A DNA stretch of 64,000 nt. Origin: Rudanella lutea DSM 19387 (lineage in GTDB: Bacteria; Bacteroidota; Bacteroidia; Cytophagales; Spirosomataceae). Both the position numbers and the translations under genes were made by a program. The number at the start of each line of letters is the position of its first letter. Position 1 is the first letter of the stretch. The notes beneath the pieces were generated by a model that saw nothing but the letters and a program-made list of their open reading frames with translations, searched no databases and was not told the origin of the DNA. Positions 8,382 through 17,658 of the stretch are shown piece by piece. The stretch covers positions 5,916,325 through 5,980,324 of the forward strand of contig NZ_KB913013.1 in assembly GCF_000383955.1 (NCBI RefSeq), written 5' to 3'.

Positions 8382-9619
8382 CAGGGCTTTTTCATAAAAC
8401 GATTAACTGGGTTTCCAACAAGCCATTGCCCGCTCTCGACTGGCCGTGCAGTCTTCCCAGTAGGCTCGCAGGTTGCCCCTTCGATCTTCAGCACGCAGTA
8501 AGTTGATCCCAACCGTTAACAGGCTCGATACCGTCCGAAGCCGAGCCCCATGCCCACAACGCAGCCCATCTTCGCCAGCAGTCGTATCCCGCACATGGTG
8601 ATCGGCTTCAATCACCCAATGCTCGCGAATCGCTCGACATAGGCCTGTATCCGTATGCGGCAGATTACTCACAAAATAGGCCTGCTCTTGCCTGATCTGA
8701 CCGTCCTTCAAGCGCGTAGTGTGGCGTTCCACCACAATTAGCGTGCACAAACCCGCCCCTTGCCACCGCTCTTCCAGCAACCAACTCGGCAAGGGGTAGA
8801 GCCGATACGACCGCTTTTCCAGACGGCCATGAGCTTTGGTCCATTCCATGGATTGAGTGATGGCAGCCTGATTGGACCAGGCCGTAAGTTGCCCCAGCAA
8901 CTGGGCCTGATTGGCTTTTGCTCCGACTAAATAACCACTCCCTCCGCCATGCAGCCAAGTCAACAACTCAGGTGTGAGGTGCAAGGCATCCAGTGTAAAA
9001 CGACGACCTGCTAACGCACTCACGGGTAGTGCTTTAAAGTAAGCAGCGACCACCTTGCGTTCCGACTCTTTGTCCCCTTCATAATAGCCCATCAACTGAG
9101 CTTGGCTATCTTCATGGCACACTAACTGCACGATCGCCTGGCCGCGCTTTTGGCCGCCTACTGAGTCGATGCTGCCGCGTAGTTCTTTGCCATCCACACT
9201 GTACCACACCCCAGTTTGGGTTTGTGACCAGTTAAAAAACTGCGCGTTAAGCGTATTATAACAGGTATAGTCCAAGCCTGCCAGCACCCGCCGAAGTTGT
9301 GGATCAGAAATGGGCTTTCTGCTAGCTTGTCCAGTTTGCTTGACTAACCAGTCGTGTTCGCGTACCAGCCAACGGTGTAACTTACTCAGACTTAGCTGGC
9401 CTCCTGAGCGCAGTAAGGCCCACAGCAATCCAGTCAGCACAAAGGCTAAGTCATGGCGTTTGCCTCGATTGTCGCGGCTATCTGGCAGGTGATTTTGCAA
9501 AAACTGGCAGTAGCGGCTAACTTCGTTTTTTGGGATTGGGCAATCATAGGTGAAGAATCTCTTTGGTCGGAGAAAAAACACAAAGGTCGCTCAATCCCTA
9601 CTTTTATGAAAAAGCCCTA
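8382..9619 (-). mobile_element. Complete ISAs1-family insertion sequence (1238 bp)
   Basis: The element is bounded by inverted repeats AGGGCTTTTTCATAAAA (left end at 8382/8383) and TTTTATGAAAAAGCCCT (right end at 9618), differing at the outermost base. The flanks are a perfect 10-bp direct repeat ATATACAAAG at 8372-8381 and 9620-9629, the target duplication made on insertion; 8-10 bp is usual for this family. The transposase frame is intact, so the copy looks recent and probably active. Confidence 0.92.
8403..9581 (-). CDS. ISAs1-family DDE transposase
   Basis: A 392-residue transposase. The N-terminal region (DSRDNRGKRHDLAFVLTGLL) is the usual DDE_Tnp_ISAs1-associated segment. The catalytic core shows the first Asp in YSVDGKELRGS, the second in FTLDALHLTPEL and the Glu region in REHWVIEADHHVRD. 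Its length is normal for the family and the frame has no lesion. Starting at 9581 leaves 38 bp to the right inverted repeat, which fits. It moves its own 1.24-kb element; I see no other cargo. Confidence 0.93.
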   Translation of the reverse strand: MFFLRPKRFFTYDCPIPKNEVSRYCQFLQNHLPDSRDNRGKRHDLAFVLTGLLWALLRSGGQLSLSKLHRWLVREHDWLVKQTGQASRKPISDPQLRRVLAGLDYTCYNTLNAQFFNWSQTQTGVWYSVDGKELRGSIDSVGGQKRGQAIVQLVCHEDSQAQLMGYYEGDKESERKVVAAYFKALPVSALAGRRFTLDALHLTPELLTWLHGGGSGYLVGAKANQAQLLGQLTAWSNQAAITQSMEWTKAHGRLEKRSYRLYPLPSWLLEERWQGAGLCTLIVVERHTTRLKDGQIRQEQAYFVSNLPHTDTGLCRAIREHWVIEADHHVRDTTAGEDGLRCGHGARLRTVSSLLTVGINLLRAEDRRGNLRAYWEDCTASRERAMACWKPS

Positions 9620-9629
9620 ATATACAAAG
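9620..9629. repeat. Target-site duplication, right copy
   Basis: ATATACAAAG directly outside the right end of the ISAs1-family element, matching 8372-8381. Confidence 0.9.
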
Positions 9630-9758
9630 TAGGTAAACGTGACATCATGAGGAAGATTGTTTTTGTTTATGCAATATAAGCTACTACAAAGTACAATAAG
9701 AGATCAATACAAGTGGACCTGGCTCTACTTACTGTAGCTTAAAAGAAGATGATAAAGT

Positions 9759-9783
9759 GAAGGCCCGCTTATTGCGGGCCTTC
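9759..9783 (-). terminator. Terminator of the SdrD_B adhesin gene
   Basis: Ten-bp GC-rich stem GAAGGCCCGC / GCGGGCCTTC with loop TTATT, 8 bp after the stop codon of the gene at 9792-14519. It is strong, and it ends the long minus-strand block of exported proteins. Confidence 0.8.
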
Positions 9784-9791
9784 ATTAGTAA

Positions 9792-12700
9792 TTACTTAGC
9801 TCCTTCTTTTGTCTTCTTTATAACTATTGGCACACATTTAGGTGCTGGACAGACACAGGTAGCTAAAACCGTAATAACGAAATCTTGCTGGCAGACCAGT
9901 TCTGTGCTCGTGGTTAGGCGAACTGTATATACACCCACCCCCAGATTGTCAGCCAGTAACCCACCTATTGGCACGTTACCCTGAGCCAGCACTCGTTCAG
10001 TATCAAACGTTGTTCCTGGCGATATTTGATATAGGAGCCCCGCTCCTATCGATGCGGATGCCAAAGAAGCCAGTTTTATCTGCCCGTTCGAGAGCGGTAC
10101 ATTACCCTGGCAACTCGGGGCTACAGCCAGAGCTGTAACCGGTGGAAATGGAACAGCCTCAATGACTACAGGGCAACACGACCCATCGGTACACGCACCT
10201 TGGCTACCAACTACACTAACCCGATACTCACCCGCCTGTGTCGCCGTGAAGCTGTTCAGTGGCCCGTCGTAAACGGGTTGGTTTTCTCCTAATCGAAACC
10301 ACTTGTAGCGAGAGTATCCAGCCGGAGCAGTCAGCAGGATAGCAATCGGATTATTATCACATACTAGCATGGGAACTGAGGTACAGACCGTAGCCGTTTG
10401 CGACGGAATTTTGGCGGTGTTGTATACAACCCCATCGGCAGCTACTGACGCGGTATATACAAGTGACACAGTAGTACTGGCGGGCAGCGCTGGCAGTGTC
10501 CAGACGCCCCCGGCCGGGGTACTTATGAAACTACCCCGCGAGGAGGTAGCTGAACTTGGTACAAAAACTACTCCCTGCATCACATCGGTCACACTCACTG
10601 GTTCAGAAGCGCCCAGACCTACATTAGCTAGCACCACCGTGTATGTCAGCAGATCACCAAGCCGAGCGCGGCTAGTACTTACCTGCTTCACCAATACCAG
10701 TTGCGCAGGCTGTTCCACCGCTGTTACTGTCAGACTGGCTGAACCAACACAACCAGACTGTGTGGTGCAGGTAGCCGAGTACACCTGTGATGATCTATTT
10801 GGCATAACTGTCGCAGTATTACCGTTCAGGTTGGCGGTGTTGTCTGACCAGCGGAGTGTGCCGCCCGTGCAGCCCTGAGCGGTTAGCGTTACAGTGCTAC
10901 CGGTGGTGACCGTTCCCAAAGGAGTTTGCGTCAGCGTAAGGCTGGGTAGCGGGTTAACTGTTACAGTGCCTGTCGTGCTTATGCTGGTGCTAGTGCAGAT
11001 AGCAGTGTAAGTAAAAATGGCCGTCGTTGTCAGACTGGCCGCCGTACTAATCGTTAGTACATTGCCGTTAACAGAGCCTCCTCCTGCAAATAACACCGAT
11101 TGAGGGCAGCCAATAGCGGTCAGGCTAACGGTTTGCCCGGCGCAGACGGTGGCCGAACCAAGCGTCAAACTGGCGCAGAGCGGAGGAGCTGTGTACCCCA
11201 CCGAGGCTGACCCACATCCGGGCAGCGTAACCAGCAGGTTGTGGGCCCCGGTGCCACTGCGAAGTCCAGTCAGGGTAAACGGTGCAGAGGCTTGCCCTGT
11301 TGTAATGGCTAAGGTAGCTGAGGTGGTTCCGTCTGTCAGGGTGGCTGTACCCGCTACAGCGCTGGTCAGACTAAGGGTACCCGACAGCGCGTACTGGTTT
11401 GTAGTCGTGTTACAAACGGGGGTGTTTACTGCTACGCTGACTGCACAAGGAGCGGCCGCGCCGGTCAAACACAGATTATCGAGCTTAACGTAGAAGCTGG
11501 AACCTACTCCGTTCCCACTTACCCCGCAAACGCGCACTTGAACAGTACCGGCCGGAGCAACACCTGACAAGCTATACGGGCCACCAAAGCTGTTGGTATT
11601 CTCCAGAATATGGGTAATGGAAAAAGAGGCCGGTGTGCCAAGTACCGCACTGTTGCTGTTAAGAAATGAGAGCGTGACCCGCTGCCCGTTGAGCTGATGC
11701 ACACCTGCATAGAAAGTAAGTTGGTAAGTGTTTCCCGCCGTGGCTGATACTGACTGGCAAAGCGTTCCTCCATTGTCGCCCGAAAAAGCAAAGGCGTACC
11801 CATCAGGCGCGGCAAAACCCGCATTTGGGTTGTTATCGGCTGTACCGCCCGTCCAGCCGACAGGTGGACTCTGTAGTGTCTGACCGACCGGTAGCACGGG
11901 TAGTCCCTGCTCGAACGATGGGTTCGTAAGCAGGTTTGTTCCAACACAGGGAGTTGCGGTGCAACTCGTCGGTGACAGATACGTCAGGCTCTGGGTACCG
12001 CAGTCCGTTGTCGAGAACGAAACTGATACTACATGCCGACGTCCACCGCTGACCAGCCCCGTCAGAGTGAAGGGTAAGGTTACTTGTCCGGCTGATACGG
12101 ATAGTACCGTCGCTACGGCCGGGGTGTTGGCCCCGTCATCGATAATTGTTAATGAACCGCCGGGCGTAGCTGTGAAGGTAACCGTACCCGTTACAGCGTA
12201 ACGGTTGGTAGTTGGGTTACAGGAGCCAGGCTTAGCCGTGAAGCTCAAGGCGCATGGCACATAACCAGCATCATAGGAGAAATTATTCTGGCCCGCCTGC
12301 CCCAGTGTAAAGGCAATTACCCCCGCCGCTGTTGGGTCAGAATCAATATAGTCAGCGCTGGTGCCGGTGCCCGCATTAGGCTGGCTACTAAGAGCCAACC
12401 CACTAGCTGATGTTGGGAAACACAGACTATAACTACCGCCATAGGTGAGGTTGACGCCGTAGTTGTAGCCGTTGCCATCGGTTCCGGCTGCATTCGTAAA
12501 GTAATATTCACCCTGCGCGTTGGTCGTTACAGTACCTATAGTTGTGCTATTTGGGCCTTTAAGAGTTATTAGCACCCCACTAATTCCTGGCTCAGCCGCG
12601 TCCTGAACCCCATTATTATTCAAATCAGACCATACGCGATTACCGATTTGAACAGGGGCAGCATCACACAACGCTTTGATCACTCCCAAGCCATTGGCTT

Positions 12701-14519
12701 TGCCATAGGTAATGCCTCCATCACTGTTCGAATCATATAATTGGGCGCGTCTTACGCTGGCACCTGTTGTATTGTCGAACCAGCCAAAACCACCCGTAAA
12801 GACATCGAAGGGGTCCATGATAGAAACAATCGTCTGATTAAGTCCAGGCACAGAAAATCCACTGCCCATACCCGTTTCTTCGTGGATGGTACTGTAATTT
12901 TCACCGAAAAAGAATTCACCTGAAGGGCTGCTGTATCCATTGCTTGTTGGGGTGCCTGGTCCCTGCCCATTATTGCTACCCACGCTGGCCAAAGGTCCCA
13001 AAGTAGCGTTTTGTTCTAACACCCAACCGGTCCCCGTATAATTAGCCCGCAGTAAATCCCCGCCAATGTATCCATTGTATAGGGTGGGATTACTACCTGC
13101 GTCAGTTGTATTACGCTGCTCATAGCCTAACTGATGGCCACTTCGGTCGCTAAAGGCTACTATCATATCACCATCATCAGCGAAGGTGATATCCGTAAGC
13201 ATAGGCTGTGGGCGCCCTACCCGGACGGCTCCGCTCGAAATAGTGCCTCCTATATTGAGCTGATTGAATTGTGTTACCCAGGTTTCCCAATTATCCCCCA
13301 AATTACTGTCGCCAGTATGTACTTGCCCTTTTGAATAATTTAGTCGAAAGCTTAGAACAGGGATTGAAGGAATTGCGGTAGCCCCTTCGTTCATTGCATA
13401 AATATGGGCGTACAGATCGCTCGCGCTGCCTCCGTTTTCGCCTGTACAAACCATACCAATAAAGACCTTACTATCCTGAACAGTGACAGCGAACGGACGG
13501 GCCACACCACGATTACAGGCTGGATCAGGCAAGTTAATTTGAGTCAGATTGGCTCCTGACAGCGACGTTGCCGCTGGATTGCCAATTTTTAAGGCTAATA
13601 ACTTCCGGTTGAATAGATCGACAGCGTAAAGAACGGTTCCATCGGTGGAAAGGGCTAAACCACCCAACCCGACTGTTCCTACGGCACTAAAGGCAAGGGG
13701 ATCTGTGCTGGAGGCCGTTCCACTTACCGGTAGAGTTCGCCCTGTCAGCCGGGAAGCTCCCAGATTCAGATTGAACGGAGCACTTTCCAGGTCTACATAG
13801 AGAGAGGGCGTAGGCGCTCCTGTTGTGTTAGTCACGTAGATTCCTCCCAGTCCGGCAGGCCCCAACCCAACATGTCGTTTAAGAAAAGCGGCCGTAAATA
13901 GCTTTTTTGTCTCACGCTGGTAGGCCGCCCCCCAAACGCTTCCAATATGTCTTGCATCGGCCAGGGGTGTTGCCACAACGGCGGTTCCCTGAGCTGTGTA
14001 AGGCACATTTACAAGCACATGCTCATCAGCTACCGTACTGTTACTGGCTAAGGGATCGCCACTAACGAAACAAGGCACGATTAGAGGAGGGGACTGCTGA
14101 CAATAATCGTTTGGATAGTTTAGGCCAAAATTAACAGCTGTCGATGGGGCTTTCACAAACTGAATAGACGTTGCGCTACCTCCTGCCGCTCTACCACGAG
14201 TGGTCTCGTAATCCCCCCCTGGTAAATTGCCAAATTCAATCCGATAGGTTTGTCCGGTTGTTAAGCCTGTCAGGCTATAGCTCCCTGTCAAGCTATTGCT
14301 GTAAACGGTTGCCACCTCGGTACCGGCGGAATTGTAAGCACGAATGCTCACTCCACCAATACCAGGTTCTCCATAGCTATAGGTACCCGATGCTGGCAGG
14401 CTTGTATACAGGCCATCTGCGTTGAAATCCCGAAACACCGTGCCGGAAATCGATTGTGCCTCTGCACCCATCGAAGCCACCACTACTAATAGGAAGGCGA
14501 GAAAAAATTTATGACACAT
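9792..14519 (-). CDS. Giant secreted SdrD_B / DUF11 adhesin-like protein
   Basis: I chose the start at 14519 (MCHKFFLAFLLVVVASMGAEAQ) because it gives a clean signal peptide; the frame is open 31 codons further upstream. The mature chain of about 1550 residues holds SdrD_B-like domains at ~24-120 (SISGTVFRDFNADGLYTS) and ~623-758 (IGNRVWSDLNNNGVQDAAEP). Between them is a long non-repeated region. A carbohydrate-binding-like segment (NLLTNPSFEQG) lies at ~860-1016 and a DUF11 domain at ~1280-1363. The C-terminus is short, Cys-containing and basic (CVCPAPKCVPIVIKKTK), and I see no classical T9SS domain. SdrD_B domains bind calcium and build rigid surface rods, so a surface or matrix role is likely. 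The 5' end overlaps the gene at 14509-14943 by 11 bp. Confidence 0.85.
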   Translation of the reverse strand: MCHKFFLAFLLVVVASMGAEAQSISGTVFRDFNADGLYTSLPASGTYSYGEPGIGGVSIRAYNSAGTEVATVYSNSLTGSYSLTGLTTGQTYRIEFGNLPGGDYETTRGRAAGGSATSIQFVKAPSTAVNFGLNYPNDYCQQSPPLIVPCFVSGDPLASNSTVADEHVLVNVPYTAQGTAVVATPLADARHIGSVWGAAYQRETKKLFTAAFLKRHVGLGPAGLGGIYVTNTTGAPTPSLYVDLESAPFNLNLGASRLTGRTLPVSGTASSTDPLAFSAVGTVGLGGLALSTDGTVLYAVDLFNRKLLALKIGNPAATSLSGANLTQINLPDPACNRGVARPFAVTVQDSKVFIGMVCTGENGGSASDLYAHIYAMNEGATAIPSIPVLSFRLNYSKGQVHTGDSNLGDNWETWVTQFNQLNIGGTISSGAVRVGRPQPMLTDITFADDGDMIVAFSDRSGHQLGYEQRNTTDAGSNPTLYNGYIGGDLLRANYTGTGWVLEQNATLGPLASVGSNNGQGPGTPTSNGYSSPSGEFFFGENYSTIHEETGMGSGFSVPGLNQTIVSIMDPFDVFTGGFGWFDNTTGASVRRAQLYDSNSDGGITYGKANGLGVIKALCDAAPVQIGNRVWSDLNNNGVQDAAEPGISGVLITLKGPNSTTIGTVTTNAQGEYYFTNAAGTDGNGYNYGVNLTYGGSYSLCFPTSASGLALSSQPNAGTGTSADYIDSDPTAAGVIAFTLGQAGQNNFSYDAGYVPCALSFTAKPGSCNPTTNRYAVTGTVTFTATPGGSLTIIDDGANTPAVATVLSVSAGQVTLPFTLTGLVSGGRRHVVSVSFSTTDCGTQSLTYLSPTSCTATPCVGTNLLTNPSFEQGLPVLPVGQTLQSPPVGWTGGTADNNPNAGFAAPDGYAFAFSGDNGGTLCQSVSATAGNTYQLTFYAGVHQLNGQRVTLSFLNSNSAVLGTPASFSITHILENTNSFGGPYSLSGVAPAGTVQVRVCGVSGNGVGSSFYVKLDNLCLTGAAAPCAVSVAVNTPVCNTTTNQYALSGTLSLTSAVAGTATLTDGTTSATLAITTGQASAPFTLTGLRSGTGAHNLLVTLPGCGSASVGYTAPPLCASLTLGSATVCAGQTVSLTAIGCPQSVLFAGGGSVNGNVLTISTAASLTTTAIFTYTAICTSTSISTTGTVTVNPLPSLTLTQTPLGTVTTGSTVTLTAQGCTGGTLRWSDNTANLNGNTATVMPNRSSQVYSATCTTQSGCVGSASLTVTAVEQPAQLVLVKQVSTSRARLGDLLTYTVVLANVGLGASEPVSVTDVMQGVVFVPSSATSSRGSFISTPAGGVWTLPALPASTTVSLVYTASVAADGVVYNTAKIPSQTATVCTSVPMLVCDNNPIAILLTAPAGYSRYKWFRLGENQPVYDGPLNSFTATQAGEYRVSVVGSQGACTDGSCCPVVIEAVPFPPVTALAVAPSCQGNVPLSNGQIKLASLASASIGAGLLYQISPGTTFDTERVLAQGNVPIGGLLADNLGVGVYTVRLTTSTELVCQQDFVITVLATCVCPAPKCVPIVIKKTKEGAK

Positions 14520-14943
14520 GATGTAATACTGTTTTTTGGGATAAGTGGAGCGGCTTCCAGTTACGAAGTACCAATGCAAGCCGTTCCAACTCATCATGTT
14601 GCCAGTTATCATAGTTCCGGTTTCGTATCATGAGTTTTTTACGGTCCAGATGTGCCGCCTTCATCACTGGGCGAATGGTCTCTTCGGGCATCGTGGTTAA
14701 CTGTAGTGTAAGCGAACGAAGATTTGCAATAGCTACAGTGTTTATGTTGAGCCGTTCGCCCAATACAATCAGTTCACTGGGTCTCCAGCTTTTGGGATCT
14801 TTACGCCGTTTATGAATAACTGTAGCGGTCGTCTTAAGCAAGTCAATAGAAGTTTGTACACTCATTGGCCTATCGGCGCAAGCCCATAGAATAGCATTAC
14901 GGCTTTTCAAATAAGCCTCTAAGAGAGTTAGTACTTTGTCCAT
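14509..14943 (-). CDS. Hypothetical helical protein upstream of the adhesin
   Basis: A 144-residue, charged, mostly helical protein without signal peptide. Two segments look alike, DPKSWRPSELIVLGERLNI and YDNWQHDELERLALVLRNW, each like a short helix-turn-helix-type unit, so a DNA-binding or regulatory role is possible but unproven. Its 3' end overlaps the adhesin start codon, which implies translation coupling and a shared transcript. I recognise no family. Confidence 0.5.
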   Translation of the reverse strand: MDKVLTLLEAYLKSRNAILWACADRPMSVQTSIDLLKTTATVIHKRRKDPKSWRPSELIVLGERLNINTVAIANLRSLTLQLTTMPEETIRPVMKAAHLDRKKLMIRNRNYDNWQHDELERLALVLRNWKPLHLSQKTVLHHVS

Positions 14944-14982
14944 ATGTTGAAGAACCTGCTTTGGGCAAGTAGGTAAAATGGG

Positions 14983-15837
14983 TTAAGGCATAATGAGCAA
15001 TTTGTTGCACAGGCCGGTCCGCCCGGGTGCATTGCCCAACGATTCCGTTAACAGGTAAGCTTGTCCCGTCAGTTGGCGGGGCACCCGGATCGAATAGTTG
15101 ATTAATTTGTCGGCCGATTCTTCCAGTCGTCCAAACTCAACCCCCGTAGCTGATAACAGTCTCAATCGCAGCCGTGCGCCGTCGGGGTAGCCTTTCAGTG
15201 TGACCCGAAAGCTGTCGCCCGTAATGGGGTTGGGAAATACCGTCAGAGTCGCATCCGTAGCCGTTATTTCGGAAATGGATAGGTTCGCCAGTTGGATGGT
15301 GTCCAAGACGGGACGGAACAGCTCAATGCCCCTGTGATCCTGAAGGGTATTGCTGAAATCACCACCTCCCATACCGACCTGCGCAGAGCGGGGATCGCGC
15401 CCGTTTGCATACAGCCGAACACCTTCTATATAGCCCCCCGGAAGGCGGAACGCAAACAGCAAAAGAGGGACATCGGCTTGCACGTCGAGGATACGGCCAA
15501 TGCTGTTAACCCCGTGAAAGTCGAGACCAGGGGCCGCAGCGGGAGCAAAAACCGACGAATAATCAGTCCAGCGACCCGATCCGCCAAAGACACTCAGCGA
15601 TTGATCAGCCACCGACCGGGGCACGGCCACCGTAATCTGCGATGGCCCTAAGGCAAAGCCTGTCTGGCTGAAGTTGGCCGTTGCATAGACTTCATACTGA
15701 TTCTGTTCGGCGTTATAGCTCAGGTGTACGCCCAACTGCCGACCTGTTGTAGCCACCATCGGGAAGCCCGTTGGCTGGGCTCGCGTATAAAGTGGAGTGG
15801 CCAGCAGCAGCCACATAGTAAATCGGAGTGTTTTCAT
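14983..15837 (-). CDS. Secreted protein with T9SS sorting domain
   Basis: A 284-residue exported protein with signal peptide MKTLRFTMWLLLATPLYTRAQ. Residues ~25-190 form a beta-rich domain (LSYNAEQNQYEVYATANFSQTG) that is clearly paralogous to the protein at 17002-17574. The last ~85 residues look like a type A T9SS C-terminal domain: VFPNPITGD opens it, and GYPDGARLRLRLLSATG, QAYLL and KLLIMP follow in order. Such domains direct passage through the outer membrane and are usually removed. The product is therefore likely secreted or surface-attached. The ligand is unknown. Confidence 0.8.
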   Translation of the reverse strand: MKTLRFTMWLLLATPLYTRAQPTGFPMVATTGRQLGVHLSYNAEQNQYEVYATANFSQTGFALGPSQITVAVPRSVADQSLSVFGGSGRWTDYSSVFAPAAAPGLDFHGVNSIGRILDVQADVPLLLFAFRLPGGYIEGVRLYANGRDPRSAQVGMGGGDFSNTLQDHRGIELFRPVLDTIQLANLSISEITATDATLTVFPNPITGDSFRVTLKGYPDGARLRLRLLSATGVEFGRLEESADKLINYSIRVPRQLTGQAYLLTESLGNAPGRTGLCNKLLIMP

Positions 15838-15865
15838 ATAAATTCTTGAAAGGTAGCCGAAGCCC

Positions 15866-16975
15866 TTAGCGAGTCAAGCGGCTCACGGTGATCGGAACAC
15901 ATTTGGGAATGCAGTCGGCACAGAGCCGCAGAGTGAGGACATCCGACTGAGCCACACAAACGCCTGTCGGAATAGTCAGCCGGGTGCCGGGTTGCAGTGT
16001 CAGAGGTTGATTATCGGTATATACCAGACTATAGGCACGATAGATACCGGGAGTCAGGCCTATGGTCGTAAAGGTCGATTGCTGATTCACCTGCACCAGC
16101 AACCCAGTGCTGTCTTCAAGTAGGTAGCGGGTCTGAGTGTTGGTCGTCTGAGAACCACCTGAATTTCGTAAACTAATGACTGTTCCGATTGTGTAATCGC
16201 AGTCCGTAGAGGCCGGTACACAAACCCTCGTCGACAAAGCATCCGACCAGGCAAGACATGAGGCCGACACTGCACTAAGTGGTTGTCCAACGGTCAGGTT
16301 CATTACCGGCCCTTCGTAACTTAGGGCCAGTACCATGTAGGTACGGGTCCCGGCCAGTCCACTAAATGTAGGGGTTGTGTTGATCTGACGAATAACGCCT
16401 ATCGAATCGGCCAATATATATCGCACTATACCTGTGCCTGCACCACCTGTGCTGTTGAACGTTACAGTAGGTGTTGAGTAGTCGCAGACGGACAGACTGA
16501 GGGGACACCCGTAAGCGTTGACTACCGTACCCGTGGGCGTGTCAGGGCAGCGGTCGTTAGTGTCTATTACACCATCGCCGTCTGCATCACCCGTACTCAC
16601 ACACACCCGAATGGGCAGATCATTGGACCAGTTGAAGCACGAAGCGGATACCGCGCTTAACGGTTGTCCGGCGGTTAGGTTCGTTGCCTGCCCCTCGTAG
16701 CTTAGGGCCAGTGCCGTATAGCTCTGCGAGCCGGTCAGCTCTCCGAATGTGGGTGTACTGCTTACCTGACGTATCAACCCGGCTGCATCGACAAGAACGT
16801 AGCGAACGGTGCCACCGCCTGAACCGCCCGCGCTTGTCAGGGTAACCGTTGCGGTAGTGTAGTCGCAGGGAGCCGTGGTCTGTTGCGCCAGCGTGACGCT
16901 GTTCAGCAACCCCAACAGGGCCAGCAGCAACCCCAGCAGGGCATTCCGGTGCGTTTGGGTAAAATTAAGCGTCAT
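15866..16975 (-). CDS. Secreted TSP3-repeat protein with triple internal repeat
   Basis: A 369-residue exported protein; the signal peptide ends near VTLAQQ. Three ~90-residue repeats start CDYTTATVTLTSAGG, CDYSTPTVTFNSTGG and CDYTIGTVISLRNSGG, each with a VRY(V/I)L(V/A)D or TRYLLEDS core. Between repeats 1 and 2 sits a thrombospondin type 3 calcium-binding motif, DADGDGVIDTNDRCPDTP. The C-terminus (CADCIPKCVPITVSRLTR) resembles that of the adhesin at 9792-14519. It is probably a periplasmic or surface protein in the same expression block. Function unknown. Confidence 0.75.
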   Translation of the reverse strand: MTLNFTQTHRNALLGLLLALLGLLNSVTLAQQTTAPCDYTTATVTLTSAGGSGGGTVRYVLVDAAGLIRQVSSTPTFGELTGSQSYTALALSYEGQATNLTAGQPLSAVSASCFNWSNDLPIRVCVSTGDADGDGVIDTNDRCPDTPTGTVVNAYGCPLSLSVCDYSTPTVTFNSTGGAGTGIVRYILADSIGVIRQINTTPTFSGLAGTRTYMVLALSYEGPVMNLTVGQPLSAVSASCLAWSDALSTRVCVPASTDCDYTIGTVISLRNSGGSQTTNTQTRYLLEDSTGLLVQVNQQSTFTTIGLTPGIYRAYSLVYTDNQPLTLQPGTRLTIPTGVCVAQSDVLTLRLCADCIPKCVPITVSRLTR

Positions 16976-17001
16976 GTTTTTGTTGCTTGATGGGATGGAC
17001 C

Positions 17002-17574
17002 TTACTTACTTAGTGAGGGTGCTACCAGTACACAGTCTGTGCAAAGAGTACCTGTGTTCACATAGTTGGCCCGATACACGCTTGTGGTATTGTTAGCGGC
17101 CGCTACATACACGACATTCGTAAAGTCGCCCGGCATGGTTGAAGGGTTCGACCCAGGGTCGGAGCCGTTCACAAACAGCCGCAGCCCCGCTACACAGGCG
17201 TTGCCCGGCAGTGTAAAGCTGAACAGGAGCAGTTCCTGATTAGCCACAAGCGTAGTAGAGCGGCCGGTCGAACCAATACCATGAAAATCAAGCCCTGGAG
17301 CGGCCGCCGGGGCATATAATTGTGAGTTGTCGTCCCAGGCGCCGGCGTTGTGGCTGGTTACGTTGAACGCCCCATTCCCTACGGAAGCAGGTGTGACAAC
17401 GCTTACTTGGGCACTGCCCCACAGAAATCCGGTCTGTGAAAAGTTGGGCCGGGCATACACTTCATAGCGGCTCTGGGCCAGATTGTAGCGTAGTGTCAGG
17501 TCAATTTGTCCACTCTGGGCATAAGTACTTATACCGGCCACCAGAAGGAATGTAAGGAGAAATAGACGTTTCAT
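17002..17574 (-). CDS. Secreted paralogue of the T9SS protein, without sorting domain
   Basis: The start at 17574 (MKRLFLLTFLLVAGISTYAQ) gives a signal peptide; the frame is open 26 codons upstream but that part looks non-coding. The 190-residue product matches the N-terminal domain of the protein at 14983-15837 (LRYNLAQSRYEVYARPNFSQTG against LSYNAEQNQYEVYATANFSQTG; both carry APAAAPGLDFHG). It lacks the PNP-type C-terminal domain and ends in a short CTDC tail. It may be a periplasmic or matrix partner of the longer paralogue, which is inference. Confidence 0.75.
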   Translation of the reverse strand: MKRLFLLTFLLVAGISTYAQSGQIDLTLRYNLAQSRYEVYARPNFSQTGFLWGSAQVSVVTPASVGNGAFNVTSHNAGAWDDNSQLYAPAAAPGLDFHGIGSTGRSTTLVANQELLLFSFTLPGNACVAGLRLFVNGSDPGSNPSTMPGDFTNVVYVAAANNTTSVYRANYVNTGTLCTDCVLVAPSLSK

Positions 17575-17658
17575 TGTGATTGACTGTGTGTCATTGTTAT
17601 TGATACAAGATGATGGCTGAACGAGCGAACTGTCTTTCACCCGTTCAGCCATTACCGA

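Noticed and set aside
8147..8512. A 121-codon minus-strand frame crossing the left end of the ISAs1 element
   Set aside because: Its first third is out of frame within the transposase gene, so it is an artefact of the element border. The remaining part has no family resemblance.
14520..14612. Longer start of the SdrD_B adhesin (31 more residues)
   Set aside because: The extension lacks protein character and would bury the signal peptide, so Met at 14519 is preferred.
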